DNA from: Firmicutes bacterium UBA2058
Lineage (GTDB): Bacteria > Bacillota > Clostridia > Tissierellales > Sedimentibacteraceae
DNA length: 64,000 bases
Assembly: GCA_002332905.1 (NCBI GenBank)
Contig: DDAM01000066.1
Coordinates: 1-64,000 of the forward strand
Direction of reading: 5' to 3'
The translations under genes were made by a program, and so were the position numbers. Shown here piece by piece: positions 44,833-54,692 of the stretch. A model generated the notes under the pieces. It had not been told where the DNA came from and made no database searches. It worked only from the letters and a program-made list of their open reading frames with translations. How positions within the stretch are numbered: the stretch's first letter is position 1; each line of letters begins with the position of its first letter.

Positions 44833-46668
44833 ATGAAAAATAAAATAATAAATATTGCAGTTATAGCGCATGTTGACGCTGGAAAGTCTACATTAGTTGA
44901 TGCATTTTTACAGCAAAGTGGTGTTTTTAGAGAAAACCAAGAAGTTGTAGACTGTGTTATGGATAGCAATGACATAGAGCGTGAAAGAGGAATAACAATT
45001 TACTCAAAAAACTGTTCTGTAATGCATGATGATATAAAAATAAATATTGTTGATACACCTGGTCACGCCGACTTCTCATCTGAGGTTGAGCGTATAATGA
45101 AAACAGTTGATACTGTTATATTATTAGTAGATTCTATAGAAGGACCAATGCCTCAAACTAGATTCGTTTTACAAAAATCCCTTGAACTTGGACTTAGACC
45201 AATACTATTAATAAATAAAATAGATAAGAAAAATCATAGAGCCCAAGAAGTTGTAAACATGGTATTTGACTTATTTGTAGAGCTAGATGCTACAGATGAA
45301 CAAATTGACTTTCCTGTTTTATACGGAATAGCTAAAAAGGGTATTATACAATATGAATTAGAGGATGAAGGAACAGATATAACACCTTTATTTGACACTA
45401 TAGTAAAGCATGTCAATCCATATCCGGATAAAGACAGCGAATCTCTACAATTACAGGTTTCATCACTTGCATATGATGACTATATAGGAAGACTTGGAGT
45501 AGGTAGAATTTTCTCGGGAACAATTAAAGAAGGACAAACAGTTTCAGTATGTAAGGCTGACGGTAGTGTCGTAAGACAAAAGGTTTCTGGATTATTTGTA
45601 TATCAAGGTTTAAAAAGAGTTGCAGTAAAAGAAGCTGCTAGTGGAGATATAGTTGTTATATCAGGATTATCTGATATATCTATAGGTGAAACAATTTGTA
45701 ATAGTGATAATCCAATGCCTATGGAAACAATAAAAATAGAAGAACCAACACTTTCGATGAACTTTTTAATCAATACTTCACCATTTGTAGGTAAAAGCGG
45801 AAAATACGTTACAACTAGACATTTAAAAGGTAGATTGGAAAAGGAATTAGAAGTTAACGTTGGTTTAAGAGTAGAACCTCTTGAGAATGCTGTTGATGGC
45901 TTCAAGGTTTCAGGTAGAGGGGAGCTTCATCTTTCAATATTATTAGAGAACATGAGAAGAGAAGGATACGAGGTAGCAGTATCAAGACCTGAGGTTATAC
46001 TTCATAAGGAAGATGGAGTGATTAAAGAGCCTATTGAAAGAGTTATAGTAAGTGTACCAGAAGAATATTCAGGTACAGTTATTTCTAAGTTAAATCTTAG
46101 AAAAGGTATGATGGAAGCAATGTCTCCAGATGGAAACTATGTTAAGATTGAATATTTAGTTCCAACTAGAGGACTTTTAGGATACAGAACAGAGCTTATA
46201 AATGATACAAGAGGTCAAGGCACTATGGTAAGAAGCTTTGAACACTATGACAAATATAAGGGAGAAATTCCGCAAAGAACAAACGGAGTGTTGATTTCTA
46301 GTGACCAAGGTGAAGCAATAGCTTATGCACTTAATAACCTTGAAGAAAGAGGATTATTGTTTGTAGGGCCTGGTGAAAAAGTTTATGAGGGTATGATAGT
46401 AGGGATGAACTCTCGTGATGATGATATGACAGTTAATCCTTGTAAGGGTAAAAAACTTACAAATACACGTGCTTCAGGTACAGATGATGCGGTTAAGCTA
46501 TCACCACCGAGAATTATGTCACTTGAAGAGGCATTAGAATTTATAAATGATGATGAATTAGTTGAGGTAACTCCAGATAATATAAGATTAAGAAAAAGAT
46601 TCTTAACAGAAATTGAAAGAAGAAAAAATGCTAACATAGCAAAAAAAGCAGTAAACGAAGAAAATTAA
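44833..46668 (+). CDS. typA: Ribosome-associated GTPase TypA/BipA
   Basis: 611 residues from ATG 44833 (AGAAGGAAAAA upstream). G1 HVDAGKSTLVDAF, G2 region RERGITI, G3 DTPGHADF, G4 NKIDK, then EF-G-like domains II, III and V and the C-terminal domain (PTRGLLGYRTELINDTRG). BipA helps 50S subunit assembly and translation under stress and cold. Full length with no change to the motifs. An earlier ATG at 44770 is not favoured. Confidence 0.96.
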   Translation: MKNKIINIAVIAHVDAGKSTLVDAFLQQSGVFRENQEVVDCVMDSNDIERERGITIYSKNCSVMHDDIKINIVDTPGHADFSSEVERIMKTVDTVILLVDSIEGPMPQTRFVLQKSLELGLRPILLINKIDKKNHRAQEVVNMVFDLFVELDATDEQIDFPVLYGIAKKGIIQYELEDEGTDITPLFDTIVKHVNPYPDKDSESLQLQVSSLAYDDYIGRLGVGRIFSGTIKEGQTVSVCKADGSVVRQKVSGLFVYQGLKRVAVKEAASGDIVVISGLSDISIGETICNSDNPMPMETIKIEEPTLSMNFLINTSPFVGKSGKYVTTRHLKGRLEKELEVNVGLRVEPLENAVDGFKVSGRGELHLSILLENMRREGYEVAVSRPEVILHKEDGVIKEPIERVIVSVPEEYSGTVISKLNLRKGMMEAMSPDGNYVKIEYLVPTRGLLGYRTELINDTRGQGTMVRSFEHYDKYKGEIPQRTNGVLISSDQGEAIAYALNNLEERGLLFVGPGEKVYEGMIVGMNSRDDDMTVNPCKGKKLTNTRASGTDDAVKLSPPRIMSLEEALEFINDDELVEVTPDNIRLRKRFLTEIERRKNANIAKKAVNEEN

Positions 46669-46691
46669 AAAGATAGATAAAAGGCTGATGA

Positions 46692-46737
46692 TAAAGTGAA
46701 TTGAACAGTATACTTCATAATCATCGGTCTTTTTTTG
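46692..46737 (+). terminator. Terminator of typA
   Basis: AAGGCTGATGAT pairs with ATCATCGGTCTT (with G-U pairs), an inner stem AAGTG/CTTCA extends it, and TTTTTTT follows. It lies about 20 bases after the stop codon. Confidence 0.7.
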
Positions 46738-46848
46738 GAACTTTCACTACAATTGCTCGTCTATAATAATGTAACACAACATAATAATAATTTTGGAGGA
46801 AGGATAAAAAATATTCCCCGACTCTAAACAATTGCATGGAGGTAATAA

Positions 46849-47424
46849 ATGAAGAAGTTATTAATGGTTGGAGTGTCGATGATGATTATATTAAGTTTGG
46901 TGGCATGTTCAAAAAAAGAAGATGATAAAAAGGATGATGCTAATAAACCTGGTATAGAAGATAACATTGATAAAGATAAACAAGAAAACGAAAAAGATGA
47001 TGATAATAAAGATGAAGCATCAAATAATAAATTATCACAAATAATTTCCGATAACAGAGACAAAGAGCTTAATGAAGCTGTAGGTATAGTAGATTCTAGT
47101 GATGATCAAGATGCAGAAATTACATTTGACATGCTAGGAATTGATGAAAAAGACATGTCTGAATATGCCATAAGCTTATCACCTATGAATATTAATGCTT
47201 ATTGCGTAGCGATAGTTAAGCCTGCAGAAGGTAAAAAAGATGTCATAATGGATGCCTTTAAATCATACAAGGCTAGCCAAGAGGAAGCATTTGAACAATA
47301 TTTACAAGATCAATACAAAATAGCTCAGGAAGCTGTTTTAACAGAAGCGGGAGACTATATTGTATTTGCAATGTGCGAAGACTCAGCAACATTTAGAGAT
47401 AACATTGTAAACGCATTGAAATAA
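46849..47424 (+). CDS. DUF4358-like lipoprotein
   Basis: 191 residues. Signal peptide with lipobox LVAC (Cys20). A highly charged Asp/Lys linker (about residues 22-62) leads to a globular C-terminal domain (about 75-190) with YAISLSPMNINAYCVAIVKP and DYIVFAMCED, which resembles DUF4358 proteins of Clostridia. It should be held in the outer leaflet of the membrane. Function unknown; single gene with ATGGAGGT 7 bases upstream and a strong terminator. Confidence 0.75.
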   Translation: MKKLLMVGVSMMIILSLVACSKKEDDKKDDANKPGIEDNIDKDKQENEKDDDNKDEASNNKLSQIISDNRDKELNEAVGIVDSSDDQDAEITFDMLGIDEKDMSEYAISLSPMNINAYCVAIVKPAEGKKDVIMDAFKSYKASQEEAFEQYLQDQYKIAQEAVLTEAGDYIVFAMCEDSATFRDNIVNALK

Positions 47425-47472
47425 CAATTTAAGATAGCTAAATATACTTAAAAAAGCTTAAAAAAAGTTATG

Positions 47473-47520
47473 GATAGTCTATGGGGTAATATTTACTTCA
47501 AAGACTATCTTTTTGTTTTA
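47473..47520 (+). terminator. Terminator of the lipoprotein gene
   Basis: GATAGTCT (47473-47480) and AGACTATC (47502-47509), then CTTTTTGTTTT. Confidence 0.75.
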
Positions 47521-47605
47521 ACTTTTTTGATTTTCTATACTTTAAAGCTTCTTAATTTAATGTAGCAAAATTGATTAAAATTTTATAAAATTTTAAATTA
47601 AACTA

Positions 47606-47634
47606 TTGACAAAATAAATCGAAAGTAGTATCTT
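47606..47634 (+). promoter_or_regulatory. Sigma-A promoter of the hrcA-dnaK operon
   Basis: TTGACA (47606-47611) and TATCTT (47629-47634) are separated by 17 bases; TATACT lies at 47634-47639. It immediately precedes the CIRCE element, as expected for repression by HrcA. Confidence 0.75.
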
Positions 47635-47645
47635 ATACTTAGTGA

Positions 47646-47672
47646 TTAGCACTCAAGTTAATCGAGTGCTAA
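47646..47672. promoter_or_regulatory. CIRCE operator
   Basis: TTAGCACTC-N9-GAGTGCTAA, a perfect match to the CIRCE consensus bound by HrcA, 18 bases before the hrcA start codon. Confidence 0.98.
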
Positions 47673-47689
47673 CAAGAGAGGTGATTAAA

Positions 47690-48757
47690 ATGTCATTAGA
47701 TAATAGAAAAATTAACATTTTAAAAGCTATAATTGGAAGCTATATAGAAAGTGGGGAAGCAATAGGCTCAAGAACAATTTCAAAAAAATATGAACTTGGT
47801 GTAAGTCCTGCTACTATAAGAAATGAAATGTCTGATTTAGAAGAAATGGGATTTTTAATTCAACCGCATACTTCGTCTGGAAGAATACCAACTGATAAAG
47901 CATATAGATATTATGTTGATAATATTTGGAAGTCATTCTTACAACCTAATACTGGTAAAATGAATTTATCTGACATAAAAAAGGTAATTGAGGACGAAGT
48001 TCAAGAAATGGATTTGATACTTAAAAATTCTGTTAGAATGCTTTCTCAATTTACTAAATATACATCATTTATAATTGCTCCTCAAATGAAAAAATCTGTA
48101 GTAAGTAGAATACAGCTAGTTCCTGTTGAATACAATAAGGTTCTAATGATTATTATATTAAATAACAACATTATACGACAAGGAATGATAAAACTCAACA
48201 GACATATTCCGTATGAACATATGGATAAAATTTCCAATATTTTAACAGAGAGATTGTGCGGATATAAGCTAGAAGATTTTAATGACGATTTAAAAAGACT
48301 TATAATTAATGATATATATGGTATAAAAGAAAATATTAGTGAGTCAATTTGTGATTTAATGCCATACTTAATAAATCATGTATCAACATTTGAGGATATA
48401 AATATGTATGCAGATGGAATAGAAAACATACTTGATTTTCCTGAGTATAGCGATCCAGCTAAGGCAAAAGAATTCATGTCATTTATATCTAATAAGGAAA
48501 GTGTAGCGAAATTAGTTCAAGATATAGGAAAACATGACATAGACATAAGCATTGGACACGAAAATCCATATGAAGAGTTGAAGGATTGTAGTTTAATTAC
48601 AGCAACATATAAATTTAATGGTAAGACTATAGGTAAAATTGGTGTAATTGGCCCCACAAGAATGGACTATGAAAGTGTTATTAGTACAGTAAAATCAATG
48701 TCAGATGCTATGAATGAAATAATAGATAAAAACTTTTCCGACAAAAATAAGGAGTGA
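47690..48757 (+). CDS. hrcA: Heat-inducible transcription repressor HrcA
   Basis: 355 residues from ATG 47690 (AGAGGTGATTAAA upstream; an earlier in-frame start at 47642 lies inside the CIRCE). The N-terminal winged helix (ILKAIIGSYIESGEAIGSRTIS, SPATIRNEMSDLEEMGFL) and C-terminal GPTRMDYESVISTV are typical. It binds CIRCE with help from GroEL. Its stop codon is just before grpE, so the four genes form one operon. Confidence 0.96.
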   Translation: MSLDNRKINILKAIIGSYIESGEAIGSRTISKKYELGVSPATIRNEMSDLEEMGFLIQPHTSSGRIPTDKAYRYYVDNIWKSFLQPNTGKMNLSDIKKVIEDEVQEMDLILKNSVRMLSQFTKYTSFIIAPQMKKSVVSRIQLVPVEYNKVLMIIILNNNIIRQGMIKLNRHIPYEHMDKISNILTERLCGYKLEDFNDDLKRLIINDIYGIKENISESICDLMPYLINHVSTFEDINMYADGIENILDFPEYSDPAKAKEFMSFISNKESVAKLVQDIGKHDIDISIGHENPYEELKDCSLITATYKFNGKTIGKIGVIGPTRMDYESVISTVKSMSDAMNEIIDKNFSDKNKE

Positions 48758-48762
48758 TGATA

Positions 48763-49350
48763 ATGGCAAAAAAAGATAAGGCAGACATGTCTAAAGATTC
48801 AATAGATAAAACGACTGCCGAAGAAAACATAAAAGATTTGTGCAAAGAAAATTGTTGTAATGAAAGTTGTGAATGTAACGAAAATGTAGAAAAAAACTGC
48901 GAGGAAATTAAGTTGAAAGAAGAATATGATGCAATTAATAACAAAATGCTAAGATTGCAGGCTGACTTCTTAAACTATAAGGCTAGAACAGAAAAAGAAA
49001 GATCTACAATCTATGGCAATGCCGTTTCAGATGTACTGACGGACTTATTGCCAATAATTGATAACTTTGAAAGGGCAATTGATGCTGTTAATTCTGAAAA
49101 TCAAGAGGTAATAAACTTTAAAAATGGTGTTAATATGATATATGATCAGTTTTTAAATACCCTGCAAAAAAAAGGTCTTAAAGAAATTGAAGCTTTAAAT
49201 TCTAAGTTTGATCCTAATATACATTCAGGAATTGCATTTGAGGTTACAGAAGAAAAAGAGGAAGATACAGTTATTGAGGTTTTTCAAAAAGGTTATTTAG
49301 CAAATGACAGAGTAATTAGACCAAGTATGGTTAAAATAGCAAAAAAATAA
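48763..49350 (+). CDS. grpE: GrpE nucleotide-exchange factor with Cys-rich N-terminus
   Basis: 195 residues from ATG 48763 (AAGGAGTGATGATA upstream). The coiled coil (about 50-90, KMLRLQADFLNYKARTEKE) and the beta domain (NVGI-like PNIHSGIAFEV, DRVIRPSMVKIAK) are normal. The N-terminal extension holds six cysteines within about 22 residues (about 28-49: LCKENCC, ESCEC, KNCEE), which is not usual for GrpE. They might bind a metal or form disulfides. It releases ADP from DnaK. Confidence 0.95.
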   Translation: MAKKDKADMSKDSIDKTTAEENIKDLCKENCCNESCECNENVEKNCEEIKLKEEYDAINNKMLRLQADFLNYKARTEKERSTIYGNAVSDVLTDLLPIIDNFERAIDAVNSENQEVINFKNGVNMIYDQFLNTLQKKGLKEIEALNSKFDPNIHSGIAFEVTEEKEEDTVIEVFQKGYLANDRVIRPSMVKIAKK

Positions 49351-49384
49351 GTTTTATATTATTGATTTATAGGAGGTTTTTTAA

Positions 49385-51217
49385 ATGAGTAAAATTATAG
49401 GAATAGACTTAGGTACAACAAATTCATGTGTTTCTGTTATGGAAGGCGGAGAAGCTGTAGTTATAACAAACATAGAAGGAAAAAGAACAACTCCATCAGT
49501 AGTTGCTTTTACTAAAGATGGCGAAAGATTAGTTGGAGAGACTGCAAAGAGACAAGCGGTTACAAACCCTGATAAGACAATTTCTTCAATAAAAAGACAT
49601 ATGGGAACAGACCATAAAACAAAAATAGATGGAAAAGTATATACACCACAAGATATATCTGCATTTATATTACAAAAATTAAAATCAGATGCAGAAAGTT
49701 ACTTAGGAGAAACTGTAACTGATGCAGTTATAACAGTACCTGCATACTTTACAGATAGTCAAAGACAAGCAACAAAAGATGCTGGAAAAATAGCTGGATT
49801 AAATGTAAGAAGAATTATAAATGAGCCAACCGCAGCAGCATTAGCATACGGAGTTGACAAAGATACTGAGGCTCATACTATCATGGTATTTGACCTTGGT
49901 GGTGGTACATTTGACGTATCGATACTAGAAATTGGTGATGGTGTATTTGAAGTTAAGGCAACAAGTGGTAACAACCATTTAGGTGGAGATGACTTTGACC
50001 AAATTATAGTTGACTATTTAGCGGAAGAATTCAAAAAAGAAAATGGCGTTGATTTGAGAAATGATAAAATGTCATTACAAAGATTAAGAGAAGCAGCAGA
50101 AAATGCTAAGAAAGAATTGTCCAGTGCAATGTCAACAAACATTAACTTGCCTTTCATTACTGCAACAGCTGAAGGTCCAAAACATATGAATTATGATTTG
50201 ACAAGAGCTAAATTTGATGAACTTACAGCAAGACTTGTTCAACAGACTATAGACCCTGTTAAAAAAGCAATGTCAGATGCTAAATTAACAGCGAATGACA
50301 TAGATAGAGTATTATTAGTTGGTGGTTCAACAAGAATACCAGCAGTTCAAGAAGCAGTTAAAAGATTAACTGGTAAAGATCCTCATAAAGGAATAAACCC
50401 AGATGAGTGTGTTGCTATTGGTGCAGCTATTCAAGGTGGTGTACTAACAGGTGAGTTTGGTACAGATATACTATTAGTTGACGTTACTCCTTTATCATTA
50501 GGTATTGAAACTTTAGGTGGAGTTACAACTAAATTAATTGATAGAAATACTAGAATACCAGCTAAGAAAAGCCAAGTATTCTCAACTGCACAAGATAATC
50601 AACCATCAGTTGATATCCACGTTTTACAAGGTGAGAGACAAATGGCAGCTGATAACATAACACTTGGTAGATTCCAATTATCAGGTATTGTTCCAGCACC
50701 AAGAGGAATTCCTCAAATAGAAGTTACTTTTGATATAGATGCTAACGGTATAGTTAATGTTAGTGCTAAGGATTTAGGAACTGGTAAAGAACAAAAAATT
50801 ACTATTACAGCTTCAACAAATCTATCTAAGGATGATATTGACAAAAAAGTTAAAGAGGCTGAACAGTTTGCAGAAGAAGATAAGAGAAGAAAAGAAGAAA
50901 TTGAAGTTAGAAATAATGCAGACAGTTTAGTATATCAAACAGAAAAAGCATTAAAAGACCTTGAAGGAAAAATTGATGCTGGTGAAAAAGCAGCAGCTCA
51001 AGCTAAGGTTGATGAGCTTAAAAAGGCTATAGAGAGCAACGATCTTGAAAGCATGAAGCAAAAAACTACTGAATTGACAGAAGAATTTAATAAATTAGCT
51101 CAAAAATTATATGCTCAAACTCAAGGAGCAGGTCCAGATATGGGTCAGCAACAACCAGAAAATGGTGGAGATGATGTTGTAGATGCTGATTTTGAAGTAG
51201 TAGATGACGATAAATAA
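49385..51217 (+). CDS. dnaK: Chaperone DnaK (Hsp70)
   Basis: 610 residues. IGIDLGTTNSCVSVM, the NEPTAAALAYG signature and FDLGGGTFDVSIL in the ATPase domain (1-~370). VDVTPLSLGIETLGG starts the substrate domain, and the helical lid ends with a Gly/Gln-rich stretch and the acidic tail DVVDADFEVVDDD. It folds proteins with GrpE and DnaJ. AGGAGGTTTTTTA gives a strong ribosome-binding site. Controlled from the CIRCE promoter. Confidence 0.98.
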   Translation: MSKIIGIDLGTTNSCVSVMEGGEAVVITNIEGKRTTPSVVAFTKDGERLVGETAKRQAVTNPDKTISSIKRHMGTDHKTKIDGKVYTPQDISAFILQKLKSDAESYLGETVTDAVITVPAYFTDSQRQATKDAGKIAGLNVRRIINEPTAAALAYGVDKDTEAHTIMVFDLGGGTFDVSILEIGDGVFEVKATSGNNHLGGDDFDQIIVDYLAEEFKKENGVDLRNDKMSLQRLREAAENAKKELSSAMSTNINLPFITATAEGPKHMNYDLTRAKFDELTARLVQQTIDPVKKAMSDAKLTANDIDRVLLVGGSTRIPAVQEAVKRLTGKDPHKGINPDECVAIGAAIQGGVLTGEFGTDILLVDVTPLSLGIETLGGVTTKLIDRNTRIPAKKSQVFSTAQDNQPSVDIHVLQGERQMAADNITLGRFQLSGIVPAPRGIPQIEVTFDIDANGIVNVSAKDLGTGKEQKITITASTNLSKDDIDKKVKEAEQFAEEDKRRKEEIEVRNNADSLVYQTEKALKDLEGKIDAGEKAAAQAKVDELKKAIESNDLESMKQKTTELTEEFNKLAQKLYAQTQGAGPDMGQQQPENGGDDVVDADFEVVDDDK

Positions 51218-51242
51218 TATAATGTAGATATTTAACTAGGCT

Positions 51243-51271
51243 AAGGCTAAATCTCAAAAAGGTTTAGCCTT
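51243..51271 (+). promoter_or_regulatory. Intercistronic hairpin between dnaK and dnaJ
   Basis: AAGGCTAAA and TTTAGCCTT form a 9-bp stem with an 11-base loop, without a T-run. Probably a partial terminator or stabiliser that keeps dnaJ below dnaK. The 158-base gap that holds it shows no other promoter of note. Confidence 0.5.
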
Positions 51272-51375
51272 ATGCTGAGTTAAAAGTCAATAAATACCAA
51301 TCATGATTTTAATGCAAATCCTTTCATTGTAAGAACTTAAATTTAAAATCGTGATTAGTATCAGGAGGTGAGGAT

Positions 51376-52512
51376 ATGGCAAAGAAGGATTATTATGAAG
51401 TCTTAGGGTTAAGTAAGGGTGCTGATGAAAAAGAAATAAAATCCGCTTTTAGAAAGCTAGCAAAGCAATATCATCCAGATTTAAATCCAGATAATAAAGA
51501 GGCAGAAGCTAAATTTAAAGAAGTCAATGAAGCTTATGAAGTATTAAGTGACCCTGATAAAAAAGCTAAATACGATAAATTTGGCCATGCTGCATTTGAT
51601 CCAAACCAAGGATTTGGAGGAGGAGGATTCTCCGGTGGTGGATTTGGAGGATTTGAAGATATATTTGGAGATATATTTGGTGATATGTTTGGCGGAGGTA
51701 GAAGCTCACAAAGAACTGGCCCTAGACCTGGCTCAGATTTAAAAATAAAGCTAGATATAACCTTTGAAGAAGCAGCTTTTGGAACGAAAAAAGAGATTAA
51801 AATAAATCGTGTAGAGAAATGTAGTACTTGTGATGGAAGTGGTGCTAAAAAGGGTACTAGTAAGAAAACTTGTAGCACATGTGGTGGAACAGGTACAGTT
51901 AGAACTGTTCAACGTACTCCTTTTGGCCAGTTTGCAAGCACACAAACATGTAGTACTTGTAGAGGAACTGGTGAAATTGTAGAAAATCCATGTACAGCAT
52001 GTAATGGAACAGGTAAAGAGAAAAAATCAAGAAATATTACCATAAATATTCCAGCAGGGGTTGACACAAATTCTGTTATACCTTTAAGAGGTGAGGGCAA
52101 TCATGGTGATAAAGGCGCACCAGCTGGAGATTTATATGTTTATATAAGTGTTAAAGATCATGAAATATTTGAAAGGGATGGAGACGATGTGTGGTGTGAA
52201 ATTTCAATATCGTTTGCAAAAGCGGCTCTTGGTGGCAGTATAGAGGTCCCAACACTTGAAGGTAAAGTAAAATACGAAGTTCCAAGTGGTACACAAACTG
52301 GAACTGTATTTAGACTAAAAAATAGAGGTATCAAAAACGTACGAGGTACAAACAAGGGCGACCAATATGTTAAAGTTAAAATTGAAGTGCCTAAAAAATT
52401 AACAGATAAGCAAAAACAGATATTATCACAGTTTGCTGAAGAAAGTGGAGAAACAAATGATGGTGAAAAAAAAGGTTTCTTCGACAAAATAAAGGATTCA
52501 TTTAAAGAGTAA
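51376..52512 (+). CDS. dnaJ: Co-chaperone DnaJ (Hsp40)
   Basis: 378 residues. J-domain (1-70, with the HPD motif in YHPDLNPD), Gly/Phe-rich region (about 75-115), zinc-finger domain with four CxxCxGxG-type repeats (CSTCDGSG, CSTCGGTG, CSTCRGTG, CTACNGTG) and the C-terminal substrate domain. It activates DnaK ATPase. AGGAGGTGAGGAT upstream. The last gene of the hrcA operon, followed by a terminator. Confidence 0.97.
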   Translation: MAKKDYYEVLGLSKGADEKEIKSAFRKLAKQYHPDLNPDNKEAEAKFKEVNEAYEVLSDPDKKAKYDKFGHAAFDPNQGFGGGGFSGGGFGGFEDIFGDIFGDMFGGGRSSQRTGPRPGSDLKIKLDITFEEAAFGTKKEIKINRVEKCSTCDGSGAKKGTSKKTCSTCGGTGTVRTVQRTPFGQFASTQTCSTCRGTGEIVENPCTACNGTGKEKKSRNITINIPAGVDTNSVIPLRGEGNHGDKGAPAGDLYVYISVKDHEIFERDGDDVWCEISISFAKAALGGSIEVPTLEGKVKYEVPSGTQTGTVFRLKNRGIKNVRGTNKGDQYVKVKIEVPKKLTDKQKQILSQFAEESGETNDGEKKGFFDKIKDSFKE

Positions 52513-52520
52513 AAATAAAT

Positions 52521-52571
52521 TAAAAGGCTGAAGATGTTCAAAAAAGAATAATTAGCCTTTTTTCTTTTTTA
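52521..52571 (+). terminator. Terminator of the hrcA-dnaJ operon
   Basis: AAAGGCT and AGCCTTT with a loop of about 22 bases, then TTTTTTCTTTTTT. Confidence 0.75.
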
Positions 52572-52650
52572 TAAATTTAAAATGTTTACATAGAATTATT
52601 TCAGTGATAGTATTGTTATAAGAAAGATAATTGCTAAAAGGAGTAAATAA

Positions 52651-54204
52651 ATGAGGAAGAGAATATTAGCACTATTGTTATCAATACTTATGATAATAGC
52701 ATCAATATATCCAAATGTGATCTTTGCTGACACTAATGTAACAGTTAAATTACCTAATTATAAAGTTAAACTAAATGAAACAGAAGTTAACAATTCTTAC
52801 AGACAGTATCCGCTTATCACATACAAAGGAATTACATACTTTCCAATGACATTCTATGATTGCAGATATTTAGGCCTTGAAACTACATGGGATAATGTAG
52901 ATGGATTAGGCATAAGTAAGATGAATGTGTCGACACCATACAATGCTAACCTTCAAAAAAATAAGAATAACAATACTATGACAGCCAGCATTCCTAAATT
53001 TAACATAACGATAAATAATAAAATAATAGATAACTCAAAAGAGGAATATCCAATACTACTATTTAGAAATATAACTTATTTTCCAATGACATGGTGATAT
53101 TGTGTAGGAGAATTTGGATGGAATTACAAATTTGATAGTAAAAATGGGCTTGCAATTAAATCATCAAATCCTGTAGTTGAAAAAATAAGCTTAGTAAATT
53201 GCAACGGTAATTTTACTGCAACAGAGAAATACTATGTATATCAAGGAAAAGACAGGTTAATATACAGGGCACCAAAGAATAACACAAATGATTTTTCCTT
53301 GGCAAATACAGAACTAGGAATTCCTGAAACATATCCGTTATTTTACAAATCAAACGACGAGCTGATGATGTCTCATAAATATGGAACTGCAAGCATAGGA
53401 GGAGTTATGTATCATACAATAAATGATGACGGAACACTTTCAGAGCCAGAATATGTAAGGGACACATTAGTAAGGTATGATGACTTAACAGTTACAGTTA
53501 ATTATGGTTCAGTAGGACCTATTTTTTATACATTATGTGTGTATGATGGTAAGGCTTGGGAGAATCTAATTAGATTATATTCGGGTAATGGAGATTATGC
53601 ACTTGCCAACATTGGAAGAGACTTTACCATAGTAGGAAGAGACATATATTTTAGTGCAGCTTATGGAACATATGATGAAAGTAGTGGATATAATTATGTA
53701 AAAGAAGGCTTATTTAAGTTAGATATAGATACTGGTGATGAAATTCAGTTGGTAGATGAATATGTTCAAAGCTTTTCAATAGAAGGTCAAAATATTTATT
53801 TTATGCAAAATGATATGTTATATAAAACGGACATAAAATCTACAAATGGCTTTGTCAACTTGCTCGACGGTAAACAAATAAGCGATTATATGGTAATTTG
53901 TGATAATATATTCTATATAGAGAAAAATGGCGATTTATTATACAAAAACTCTGATGAAAAGCCTTTATTTGAAAATAAAAAAATATTTAGTAGTTTAGGA
54001 TCGAATTTGCTAAAAATTGATGATTATGTAGTAACCACCTTTGTCAAAGATAATTTTGAATCACACGGCTTTGCAATTTTTGATAAAACAGGCTCATTAG
54101 TCTTTAAAAGTGAGGACGATGTTGAATTTAAATCTATGAACAATAATACTATATATTTTTGCAGCGTTGTAAATAATGAATTATACAGCGTAAAATTAAA
54201 GTAG
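52651..54204 (+). pseudogene. Secreted copper-amine-oxidase-N-like/beta-propeller protein, interrupted by TGA
   Basis: A signal peptide (about 1-26, VIFADT), then two repeats of the form YPLITYKGITYFPMTFYDC and YPILLFRNITYFPMTW, as in copper amine oxidase N-like stalk domains. After that comes a DUF5050/propeller-like region of about 350 residues with TDIKSTNGFVNLLDG. The frame is open for 517 codons except for one TGA at 53095-53097 after FPMTW. TGG-to-TGA (W to stop) by one G-to-A change is the simplest explanation. With the stop, only 148 residues are made. An internal start for the 3' part is not obvious. AAGGAGTAAATA precedes the ATG. Confidence 0.7.
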
Positions 54205-54297
54205 TTACTTAGCAGAGAATATTTTGCATATGTTGACAGAAATATATCTAAATGATAGAATTATGTTAGGCAAAAAATTATTTTGGAGGTATACTTT

Positions 54298-54684
54298 ATG
54301 AAATCACTTATTAGATTAAGAATGAGCGCACATGATGCTCACTATGGTGGAAATCTTGTTGACGGAGCTAGAATGCTTCAATTGTTTGGTGATGTTGCTA
54401 CAGAACTGTTAATTATCAATGATGGTGACGAAGGTTTGTTTTGCGCCTATGATAGTGTAGAATTTTTAGCACCAGTATATGCAGGCGACTATATAGAAGC
54501 AGAGGGTGAAATAACTTCAGTTGGCAATAGTTCAAGAAAAATGAAGTTTGAAGCTAGAAAAGTAATTGTTCCAAGAACTGATATAAATGATTCAGCTTGC
54601 GATGTTTTATCTGAACCAATTATTGTATGTCGTGCTTCAGGAACTTGTGTAGTGCCAAAAGACAAACAAAGAAAAAATAAATAA
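54298..54684 (+). CDS. kal: Hotdog-fold 3-aminobutyryl-CoA ammonia-lyase-like protein
   Basis: 128 residues from ATG 54298 (TTGGAGGTATACTTT upstream). The sequence LRMSAHDAHYGGNLVDGA, then GDEGLFCAYDSVEFLAPVYAG and RASGTCVVPKDKQR closely recalls Kal, which removes ammonia from 3-aminobutyryl-CoA in the clostridial lysine fermentation. Other lysine-pathway genes are not in the window, so assignment is by sequence. It might be a thioesterase paralogue. It has its own terminator. Confidence 0.7.
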   Translation: MKSLIRLRMSAHDAHYGGNLVDGARMLQLFGDVATELLIINDGDEGLFCAYDSVEFLAPVYAGDYIEAEGEITSVGNSSRKMKFEARKVIVPRTDINDSACDVLSEPIIVCRASGTCVVPKDKQRKNK

Positions 54685-54692
54685 TGCATAAT

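Noticed and set aside
51534..51878. Open frames opposite dnaJ and opposite leuS, secD and others
   Set aside because: They lie wholly inside well-supported genes on the other strand, have no ribosome-binding site and a composition that mirrors the real gene.
53095..53097. Selenocysteine at the in-frame TGA
   Set aside because: The surrounding repeat (FPMTW followed by YC) suggests a former Trp codon, the protein is an extracellular stalk type with no redox site, and no convincing SECIS stem with a GGU-type apical loop is seen right after the TGA.
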